NCBI GenBank assembly: GCA_902492855.1
Contig: CABUMU010000024.1
Coordinates: forward strand, 1-20,502
Direction: 5' to 3'
Length of the DNA stretch: 20,502 nt
Source: an uncultured Collinsella sp.
GTDB lineage: Bacteria > Actinomycetota > Coriobacteriia > Coriobacteriales > Coriobacteriaceae
Shown piece by piece: positions 1 through 6,123 of the stretch. A model generated the notes under the pieces. That model searched no databases, was not told where the DNA came from, and saw nothing but the letters and a program-made list of their open reading frames with translations. The translations under genes were made by a program, and so were the position numbers. Within the stretch, counting starts at the first letter, position 1. Each line of letters starts with the position of its first letter.

Positions 1-46
1 CTATTAGGAATGATTTTTAATAAAATAATTTTATGCATGTGAAGAT

Positions 47-79
47 GTTAATTGATTAACGGTTTGCAAGTCATATACG
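47..79 (+). promoter_or_regulatory. Candidate promoter with overlapping dyad upstream of the alcohol/aldehyde dehydrogenase pair
   Basis: A perfect inverted repeat GTTAAT-TG-ATTAAC occupies 47-60. A possible -35 (TTGATT, 52-57) lies inside it, and a possible -10 (TATACG, 74-79) follows after 16 bases, which would start transcription near 86. A repressor bound to the dyad would cover the -35, as MarR- or TetR-type operators often do. A second AT-rich dyad, ATAAAAT-A-ATTTTAT, lies at 20-34. The dyads are seen directly. The promoter match is only 4 of 6 in each box, and the regulator is unknown. Confidence 0.4.
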
Positions 80-143
80 GACGCCGATGAGTACAATCGG
101 GCGAGCAAATGTTGACCTATCAACAAATGAAGGAGTTTCCTTT

Positions 144-1364
144 ATGCATCTAGCCCGTCGTGCCTGGTGCCGAACATATCAGACGGTTTTTCGCATTGCA
201 TTGCCGATCCTGCCCTATACCGAGCCGCGTATTTTGGAGCATGCAGAGGATGTGCCCGCGGTGCTTCAAAAGCGCTCGATCCAGAAGGTCCTTATCGTGA
301 CAGACCCTGGTATTGCACGTTTGGGGCTCACGGCATCACTCGAGCGTGCGCTTACGGCTCAGGGGATTGGCACTACGGTCTATGCCGAAACGCGTGCGAA
401 CCCCACGGTCTCGAATGTGGAGGAAGCGGCGGCGCTGTATCGCGAGAACGACTGCCGGGCCATTATCGGCTTTGGCGGAGGATCAGCCATGGACTGCGCC
501 AAGGGTGTGGGGGCGCACATTGCGCAGCCAAACAAGCCCATCAACAAGATGCGCGGCCTGTTGCGTGTCCACCGTCTCCTGCCGCTGCTTATTGCGGTTC
601 CCACTACCGCCGGTACGGGAAGCGAAGTCACGCTCGCGGCGGTTGTCACCGATGACGAGACGCACTATAAATACCCCATTAACGACTTTGTGCTCATCCC
701 GCGTTTTGCAGTCCACGACCCCGAGTTTACGCGCGGGTTGCCGGCGTCCATTACGGGGCAGACGGGCATGGACGCCCTGACGCATGCTGTCGAGGCCTTT
801 ATCGGCCGTAGCACCACGCCCTACACGCGCAAGATGGCGCGTCAGGCGGTCCAGCTCATCCGCGACAATTTGCTCGAGGCCTATGAGCATGGCGACGACA
901 TGCGTGCGCGCCGCAATATGCTTTCGGCGGCGTATAAGGCGGGTGTTGCGTTTACCCGCTCCTATGTCGGATATGTGCATGCCATCGCGCATAGTCTGGG
1001 CGGCCGATACGGAATTCCGCACGGTTTAGCCAACGCGATTATCCTGCCGCACATGCTTCGCGTTTATGGTGACGCCGCCGCCCCCAAGCTTGCCGATCTT
1101 GCTCGCATGGCGGGCATTGCGCCGGCTACCGCGCAGGACAGTCTTGCGGCCGAGGCCTTTATCGATTGGGTCGACCGCATGAACGAGGCCCTGGGAATCC
1201 CCAAATATGTCTCGGGTATTCGCCGCTCCGATATTCCGCAAATGGCGGCACATGCCGATGCCGAGGCCAATCCGCTGTATCCCGTTCCGCTTTTGATGGA
1301 CCGCCTGGAGCTCGAGCATATGTACGAAGTTGTTGCAGGTGGTATGTTTGAGGACGAGAACTAG
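144..1364 (+). CDS. Iron-containing (type III) alcohol dehydrogenase
   Basis: NAD(P)-dependent alcohol/aldehyde interconversion in the cytoplasm by the Fe-ADH family. The 406-residue protein has the nucleotide-binding GGGSAMDCAK (111-120) and PTTAGTGSE (153-161). The expected metal ligands are visible: Asp210 and His214 in TGMDALTHAVEAF, His279 in HAIAHSLGG and His293 in GIPHG. Length is normal for the family. I chose ATG 144 because AAGGAG sits 8 bases upstream; the frame is open back to 87, but the earlier ATG has no Shine-Dalgarno site and the residues before 144 do not look like the family. The aldehyde dehydrogenase starts 8 bases after the stop, so the two are very likely one operon that reduces or oxidises the same alcohol/aldehyde. 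The substrate cannot be read from sequence. Confidence 0.93.
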   Translation: MHLARRAWCRTYQTVFRIALPILPYTEPRILEHAEDVPAVLQKRSIQKVLIVTDPGIARLGLTASLERALTAQGIGTTVYAETRANPTVSNVEEAAALYRENDCRAIIGFGGGSAMDCAKGVGAHIAQPNKPINKMRGLLRVHRLLPLLIAVPTTAGTGSEVTLAAVVTDDETHYKYPINDFVLIPRFAVHDPEFTRGLPASITGQTGMDALTHAVEAFIGRSTTPYTRKMARQAVQLIRDNLLEAYEHGDDMRARRNMLSAAYKAGVAFTRSYVGYVHAIAHSLGGRYGIPHGLANAIILPHMLRVYGDAAAPKLADLARMAGIAPATAQDSLAAEAFIDWVDRMNEALGIPKYVSGIRRSDIPQMAAHADAEANPLYPVPLLMDRLELEHMYEVVAGGMFEDEN

Positions 1365-1372
1365 GAGGGTCC

Positions 1373-2752
1373 ATGAACACCGAGGAAATTGCGCGCATCG
1401 TCGGCGATCAGCGCACCTACTTTAAGACGCACGCTACGTTTGTTGTCGATGCTCGACGTCGTGCGCTCGTGCGCCTGCGCGAGGCGGTGCGGGCACACGA
1501 GACCGATATCGCCCATGCGCTCAAGACCGATTTGGGTAAGTCGCATGACGAGGCCTATATGTGCGAGATCGGTACGTCGCTTTCCGAGATTCGTCATCAG
1601 ATTGCGCATGTGGCTCGATGGAGTCGTCCGCGCCTGCGTCCGTGTGACCTCGCTAACGCCGTGAGCGTGTGCAAAACGCAAGCCGTGCCCTATGGCGTCA
1701 CACTCATCATGGCGCCTTGGAACTATCCGTTTTTGCTGACGCTCGAGCCGCTCGCTGGCGCCCTTGCCGCGGGCAATACCGTGGTCATCAAGCCGAGCGC
1801 CTATGCTCCGGCATCGAGCGCGGTGCTCAGGCAAATCTGTGATGAGGCATTTGATCCGTGCCTGGTGACGGTTGTCGAGGGCGGGCGCGCCGAGAACGAA
1901 GCGTTGCTCGATGAGTGCTGGGACAAGATCTTCTTTACCGGTAGCGTTCCGGTTGGCAAGCTCGTCATGGAGCGCGCAAGTAAAAACCTTACGCCCGTGA
2001 CGCTTGAGCTGGGCGGAAAGAGTCCCTGCATCGTGGATGCGACGGCAAACTTGAAGGTCGCGGCACGGCGCATCGCCTTTGGTAAATGGCTCAACGTGGG
2101 GCAGACCTGCGTGGCGCCCGACTACCTGCTGGTCGATACGCGCGTGCACGATGAACTACTGGGCCTCATCAAGGAGGAGGTCCGTCGCATGTTTGGCGAG
2201 CACCCGCTCGATAACGAGGATTACGGGCATATCGTCAACGCCAAGCATTTTGCGCGCGTGCGCGGGCTGATCGATCCCGATAAGGTCGTGCTTGGAGGTA
2301 CCGCGCGCGAGACTTCGCTCAAGATCGAGCCGACGATTTTGGACGGCGCGACCCCCGATGACGCCGTGATGCAGGAGGAGATCTTCGGTCCCATCTTGCC
2401 GGTGCTGACGTTTGAGAGCCTAGACGAGGCTGAAGCGTTTATTACGGATCGTCCGACGCCGCTGGCCCTGTATATCTTTAGTCAGGATCGCGCAGTTCAG
2501 CAGCGCTTTGTGCGTTACGTGCCCTTTGGTGGTGGCTGTGTTAATGACACCATTATGCATTTGGCCACGAGCCATATGGGCTTTGGCGGCATGGGGGCGA
2601 GCGGTATGGGACAGTACCATGGACGTGAGAGCTTCGATACGTTTAGCCACAAGAAGAGTATCGTGAACAAGGCAACGTGGCTGGACGTGCCATTCCGCTA
2701 TGCTCCTTACGCAAGCTGGAAGCACAAGTTCGTGCGCATGTTTGTGCATTAG
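1373..2752 (+). CDS. Aldehyde dehydrogenase, class-3-like
   Basis: Oxidises aldehydes to carboxylates with NAD(P). The 459-residue protein carries the ALDH signatures in order: APWNYPF (114-120, oxyanion Asn117), VIKPS (138-142), FFTGS (187-191), general base Glu212 in LELGGKSP, and catalytic Cys246 in GQTCVAPDY. The short length (about 460, not 490-500) and the C-terminal RYAPYASWKHKF segment fit the ALDH3/fatty-aldehyde branch. The start has a strong TAGGAGGG site formed partly by the stop codon of the preceding alcohol dehydrogenase, so translation is probably linked. Together the two would carry an alcohol through its aldehyde to the acid, or detoxify an aldehyde. The physiological substrate is unknown. 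Confidence 0.93.
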   Translation: MNTEEIARIVGDQRTYFKTHATFVVDARRRALVRLREAVRAHETDIAHALKTDLGKSHDEAYMCEIGTSLSEIRHQIAHVARWSRPRLRPCDLANAVSVCKTQAVPYGVTLIMAPWNYPFLLTLEPLAGALAAGNTVVIKPSAYAPASSAVLRQICDEAFDPCLVTVVEGGRAENEALLDECWDKIFFTGSVPVGKLVMERASKNLTPVTLELGGKSPCIVDATANLKVAARRIAFGKWLNVGQTCVAPDYLLVDTRVHDELLGLIKEEVRRMFGEHPLDNEDYGHIVNAKHFARVRGLIDPDKVVLGGTARETSLKIEPTILDGATPDDAVMQEEIFGPILPVLTFESLDEAEAFITDRPTPLALYIFSQDRAVQQRFVRYVPFGGGCVNDTIMHLATSHMGFGGMGASGMGQYHGRESFDTFSHKKSIVNKATWLDVPFRYAPYASWKHKFVRMFVH

Positions 2753-2771
2753 AATCAGATGACATAGGGGC

Positions 2772-2808
2772 AAATAAAATGGCCGCCCCGTGTAAGCGAA
2801 GGCGGCCA
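2772..2808 (-). terminator. Intrinsic terminator facing the minus strand
   Basis: TGGCCGCC (2780-2787) pairs perfectly with GGCGGCCA (2801-2808) over a 13-base loop. On the minus strand the stem is followed by ATTTTATTTG, a good U-tract. On the plus strand it is followed by CTTCTCACG, a poor one. It may also end the aldehyde dehydrogenase transcript, but its better side faces a strand with no protein gene nearby. Confidence 0.6.
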
Positions 2809-2828
2809 CTTCTCACGATGCAAACGTG

Positions 2829-2870
2829 TATCGGAGTTGGTAAGACCCGCTGCAACGGGTGCCATCCGTA
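2829..2870. other. Long imperfect hairpin in the gap after the aldehyde dehydrogenase; possible structured RNA
   Basis: The 266-base gap 2753-3018 has no convincing ORF. Within it, TA-CGGA-TGG-ACCCG on the left (2829-2849, with small bulges) pairs with the uninterrupted CGGGT, CCA, TCCG, TA series on the right (2856-2870), giving about 14 base pairs around a six-base loop (CTGCAA). Further on lie a ten-base palindrome ACGGGCCCGT (2956-2965) and a hairpin GCCGG-TTTAT-CCGGC (2988-3002) just before the HIRAN gene. I do not recognise a known riboswitch. Read on the minus strand, the element lies upstream of the terminator at 2772-2808. Confidence 0.35.
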
Positions 2871-3018
2871 TCCCTTCTCTTATCTGCAAGTGCTCTGTCG
2901 TGCGGGAGCAGTAGCGAGCGATTGAAAGACGCAGGCAGGATGAATCTGTGTCCGCACGGGCCCGTAAACTTCTCAATAAGGTTAAGCGCCGGTTTATCCG
3001 GCCGTTAGAGGAGTTGCC

Positions 3019-3345
3019 ATGTACGAGCCTTCGCGTGTTCTATTGTCATTTCATATCGCAGGATTTCAGTATGCCGACGGCGCATTGGTCCTGGGTGATC
3101 TAAAAGTGGGCGATAAGCTGACGCTGTGTGCCGAGCGCGATAACCCCCATGATCCCGAGGCGGTTGCGATCTATTACGGCAAGACCAAGCTCGGCTATGT
3201 TCCGGGAAACGAGGTCGGCCCGCTATCCGTGATGATGTATTACGGACACGAGGGTGTATTTGAGGCGCGCGTGCAGCAGGTTGCCCCCGAGCGTAGCCCG
3301 TGGCATCAGGTGCGCGTTGGCCTCTATGTGGTGGATGCCCGTTAA
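3019..3345 (+). CDS. Stand-alone HIRAN-domain protein
   Basis: A 108-residue protein made almost entirely of one HIRAN domain. The visible pattern is FHIAGFQYADGALVLGDLKV at 11-30, the ERDNPHDPEAVAIYY core, then KLGYVPGNE and the hydrophobic strand near the end. HIRAN domains bind DNA ends in eukaryotic Rad5/HLTF and occur alone or fused to nucleases and helicases in bacteria, where they are thought to recognise unusual DNA. The start is supported by AGAGGAG 5 bases upstream. A 59-codon gene begins 18 bases after the stop. The DNA-binding role is inferred from the family only. Confidence 0.8.
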   Translation: MYEPSRVLLSFHIAGFQYADGALVLGDLKVGDKLTLCAERDNPHDPEAVAIYYGKTKLGYVPGNEVGPLSVMMYYGHEGVFEARVQQVAPERSPWHQVRVGLYVVDAR

Positions 3346-3363
3346 TCGGTAAGGGAGGCGGCC

Positions 3364-3543
3364 ATGTTTGATGACGATGATCTGTTTGATCTGACGGATG
3401 ACCCGTTTGAGTGGGATATGCTGCTCGACGATGATGAGCTGGAGCAGGACCGTAAGAAGCGGCAGGACAAGAACGCCCAGGGTGATGCGTCGAAAAAGAA
3501 AGACAAACGCCGCCGCGGACTGTTCGGCGGGCTCTTTGGCTAA
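3364..3543 (+). CDS. Small charged hypothetical protein, 59 residues
   Basis: A short open frame reads MFDDDDLFDLTDDPFEWDML at its start, becomes strongly basic (KKKDKRRR) near residues 44-51, and ends with GLFGGLFG. It has a good GGGAGG site 5 bases before ATG 3364 and begins 18 bases after the HIRAN gene, so it is probably cotranscribed with it. The split into an acidic N-terminal half, a basic stretch and a hydrophobic glycine-phenylalanine tail is not random-looking, but I recognise no family. Function unknown; it could be a partner of the HIRAN protein. Confidence 0.6.
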   Translation: MFDDDDLFDLTDDPFEWDMLLDDDELEQDRKKRQDKNAQGDASKKKDKRRRGLFGGLFG

Positions 3544-3609
3544 CCGACGCGCCAAAGCGTCTGTATACTAGGCACGTGTTAGACGCGTTGCGAAATGAGG
3601 ACACAGACG

Positions 3610-4155
3610 ATGATGTGGTTTACCGCCGACTTGCACCTGGGCGATACGAATATCTTGCACGATATGGATCGGCCGTTTGGCTCGGTCGAGGAGATGAACC
3701 GCAAGGTCATCGATGCCATCAATGAGTGCGTGGCTGCGGATGACCGTCTCTACATCCTGGGAGATTTTACCTATCGTTTGCCCTTGGCTGAGGCGGTGCG
3801 CCTGCGCGAGCGTATCGAATGCAAGAATGTGACGCTCATCCGCGGTAACCATGACAGCGACTGGGAAGATTCCGACGTACCGCAGATTTGGGAAGACGTG
3901 CGCGATTACCTGGAGATTGCTCCCGGCTATGCCAAGGGACATCGCCTGGTTATGAGCCACTACCCCATGCTCAGCTGGAATGGCAAGGCGCGTGGCGCCA
4001 TCATGCTGCACGGGCATATCCACAGCAGGGGGGACCGCACCAACGCGCGCAACCGCGATCGCGAGCGCCCCATTTACCGCTACGATGTGGGCCTCGACGC
4101 CAACGAGTACAAGCCCGTAAGCCGAGATCAAATCCTTGGCTTCTTTGGACTGTAA
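3610..4155 (+). CDS. Calcineurin-like metallophosphoesterase
   Basis: A 181-residue cytoplasmic phosphoesterase with all the metal-binding motifs of the family: DLHLGD (Asp7, His9), GDF (Asp52), GNHD (Asn80, His81), SHYP (His117) and HGHIH (134-138), ending with DVGLDAN. This compact form resembles the small bacterial YfcE/MJ0936-like and phage-associated phosphoesterases; the substrate (a phosphodiester or nucleotide) cannot be told from sequence. ATG 3610 is preferred over the in-frame ATG 3595 because GAGGA (3597-3601) is 8 bases before it and overlaps the earlier ATG. A TATACT box at 3564-3569 could be a -10, but no matching -35 is visible, so it may instead be read through from the HIRAN pair. 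Confidence 0.9.
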   Translation: MMWFTADLHLGDTNILHDMDRPFGSVEEMNRKVIDAINECVAADDRLYILGDFTYRLPLAEAVRLRERIECKNVTLIRGNHDSDWEDSDVPQIWEDVRDYLEIAPGYAKGHRLVMSHYPMLSWNGKARGAIMLHGHIHSRGDRTNARNRDRERPIYRYDVGLDANEYKPVSRDQILGFFGL

Positions 4156-4160
4156 TTCTC

Positions 4161-4197
4161 GAACCACCACAAAGGATAGGTACCTTTGTGGTGGTTC
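4161..4197. repeat. 15-bp perfect hairpin, REP-like
   Basis: GAACCACCACAAAGG (4161-4175) pairs without mismatch with its complement at 4183-4197 across a 7-base loop (ATAGGTA). It sits 5 bases after the phosphoesterase stop and 3 bases before a separate terminator. It has no U-tract, so it is not a standard terminator by itself. It could be a REP-type repeat or an mRNA 3'-end stabiliser. Only one copy is in this window. Confidence 0.6.
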
Positions 4198-4200
4198 TGG

Positions 4201-4233
4201 CGCCGTTGCCATTATGGCAGCGGCGTCTTTTTT
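4201..4233 (+). terminator. Rho-independent terminator after the phosphoesterase
   Basis: CGCCGTTGCC pairs with GGCAGCGGCG (one G-T wobble) around ATTAT and is followed by TCTTTTTT. It ends the HIRAN/small-protein/phosphoesterase transcript before the DUF2130 gene. Confidence 0.88.
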
Positions 4234-4291
4234 GTCCGTGCGGCGCGGTAGAGTGTAGGCGGTTGAAATTTGCGTCCATCGAGGAGCTGCT

Positions 4292-6049
4292 ATGAATGAG
4301 ATCAAGTGCCCGCATTGTGGCGAAGTCTTTAAGGTCGATGCATCCGGCTATGCGGATATCGTCAAGCAGGTGCGCGATGCCGAGTTTTCGCGCGACTTGG
4401 ATGAGCGTGTGAAGGCAGTCCAGCGCGAGGGCGAGCAGGCGCTGGAGCTTGAGCGCTCGCGTTCGACGGCTGCTTTGCAGGAGGCAGAGTCTCAGCGCAA
4501 CGCTCAGCTCGTTGAGCAGAAGAACGCTGCGGCTCAGCAACTGGCACAAGAGGTTGCCAAGCGCGATGCTGAGCTTGCCGAGCTGCGCGCTAAGCTCGAG
4601 GGCGCTGCCGCAGAGCGCGAGAGTGCAAGCCAGCGCGCGGCGGTAGAGGCACGAGCCAATGCTCAAAAGGAAAATGCCGAACTCCAGCGTGAGATTGATA
4701 GCCTGCGTGCGCAGCTTGGGCGCAAAGATGACGAAGCAAAGCTTGCCGAGTCGGCGGCGCGCAACGCTGCTCAAAACGATTTAGCTGCGCGCGACGCTCA
4801 GATTGCTGAGCTGCAGGCCAGGCTCGCCGCGGCGGACAAAGCCCAGGAGATGGCGCTTGCCGCTGCCGCGGCAGAGTCGCAGCGTGAGCTCGATGCCGCT
4901 CGCAGCGAGGCCGAGCGCGCGCTTACTGACTATCGCGCGAAGGCGCAGGAGAAGTTTTCCGCCGCAAAGGCTCAGTCCGAGCAAGAGGCCGAGGGCCTGC
5001 GTGCCCAGCTGCGCGAGCAGGAACTGATGGCAAAAATGAACCTGTCAGAGGCGGTCGCCGCGGCGGAGCGAGAGCGCGATGAGGCACGTGCCAAACTGAC
5101 GAGCGAGCTGGCTGTGCGCGATTCTCGCGAGGAACAGGCCAAGGCGGCACACGAGCTCGAGCTTGCGCAGGCCAAGCGTGCGAGCGATGACCTGATTCGC
5201 TACAAGGATGAAGAGATCGAGCGCCTTAAGGACATGAAGGTCCGCCTGTCCACCAAGATGGTGGGCGAGTCGCTCGAGCAGCACTGCGAGACCGAGTTTA
5301 ACCGTCTGCGCATGACGGCGTTTCCTAACGCGTATTTCGAGAAGGATAACGATGCGTCCGAGGGCACCAAGGGCGACTTTATCTTCCGCGAGTGCGACGC
5401 AAGCGGTAACGAGGTCATTTCGATTATGTTCGAGATGAAAAACGAGAACGACGAGACCGCGACCAAACATAAAAACGAGGACTTCTTTAAGAAACTCGAT
5501 CACGATCGTCGCCAGAAAGGCTGTGAGTACGCGGTGCTCTGCACGTTGCTCGAACCCGAGAGCGAGCTTTACAACGCCGGCATCGTGGACGTGAGCTATC
5601 GCTACGAGAAGATGTACGTGATTCGCCCACAGTTCTTTATTCCCATGATCACGCTTCTTCGCAACGCCGCCATGGGTTCGCTGCGCTATAAGCAGGAGCT
5701 GGCGGAGTACAAACAGCAGAATATCGACGTCACGAACTTCGAAGCCAAGATGGAAAAGTTCAAGAATGATTTCGGTCGCAACTACGAGATCGCGAGCCGA
5801 AAGTTCCAAACGGCGATTGATGAGATCGACAAGACGATTAGCCATCTGCAGAAAACCAAGGAGGCGTTGCTGTCCTCCGAGAACAATCTGCGCCTAGCCA
5901 ACAAGAAGGCCGACGATCTTACCATTCGCAAGCTCACGTGGGGCAACAAGACCATGAAAGCAGCGTTTGACGAGGCACGCGGGGCTGCGACAGAGACAAA
6001 CGATGAGCCAGCCGAGGCGGATTCGTATGAGGTCGAGGATGCCGAGTAA
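4292..6049 (+). CDS. DUF2130 protein: zinc-ribbon start, long coiled coil, nuclease-like C-terminal domain
   Basis: A 585-residue protein. It opens with CPHCGEVF (Cys6, Cys9), half of a zinc ribbon. Residues about 25-340 are almost entirely Ala/Glu/Arg/Gln heptads and form a long coiled coil. The DUF2130 domain follows (about 340-500): KGDFIF near 359-364, then ISIMFEMKNEND near 376-387, then a conserved KNEDFFKKLDHDR segment. The Asp...Glu-x-Lys spacing looks like a PD-(D/E)XK nuclease core, which suggests DNA or RNA cleavage; that is inference. A second coiled coil (about 480-535) precedes an acidic tail. ATG 4292 has GAGGAG 5 bases upstream. It is transcribed alone between two terminators. 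The biological role of the family is not established. Confidence 0.88.
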   Translation: MNEIKCPHCGEVFKVDASGYADIVKQVRDAEFSRDLDERVKAVQREGEQALELERSRSTAALQEAESQRNAQLVEQKNAAAQQLAQEVAKRDAELAELRAKLEGAAAERESASQRAAVEARANAQKENAELQREIDSLRAQLGRKDDEAKLAESAARNAAQNDLAARDAQIAELQARLAAADKAQEMALAAAAAESQRELDAARSEAERALTDYRAKAQEKFSAAKAQSEQEAEGLRAQLREQELMAKMNLSEAVAAAERERDEARAKLTSELAVRDSREEQAKAAHELELAQAKRASDDLIRYKDEEIERLKDMKVRLSTKMVGESLEQHCETEFNRLRMTAFPNAYFEKDNDASEGTKGDFIFRECDASGNEVISIMFEMKNENDETATKHKNEDFFKKLDHDRRQKGCEYAVLCTLLEPESELYNAGIVDVSYRYEKMYVIRPQFFIPMITLLRNAAMGSLRYKQELAEYKQQNIDVTNFEAKMEKFKNDFGRNYEIASRKFQTAIDEIDKTISHLQKTKEALLSSENNLRLANKKADDLTIRKLTWGNKTMKAAFDEARGAATETNDEPAEADSYEVEDAE

Positions 6050-6072
6050 GGCATAGCGTATAGTGCAAAAGT

Positions 6073-6102
6073 GGGGCCGCTGGCGATATTGCCAGCGGCC
6101 CC
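6073..6102. terminator. Bidirectional terminator between convergent genes
   Basis: GGGGCCGCTGGC (6073-6084) pairs perfectly with GCCAGCGGCCCC (6091-6102) over GATATT. The plus side is followed by GTTTCGTT and the minus side by ACTTTTG, so one hairpin can serve both the DUF2130 gene and the converging helicase. Confidence 0.85.
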
Positions 6103-6123
6103 GTTTCGTTCCGGTAAGTTCGG

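Noticed and set aside
2829..2870. T-box riboswitch on the minus strand
   Set aside because: Only TGGCACC resembles the T-box core. No Stem I, specifier loop or downstream gene is visible.
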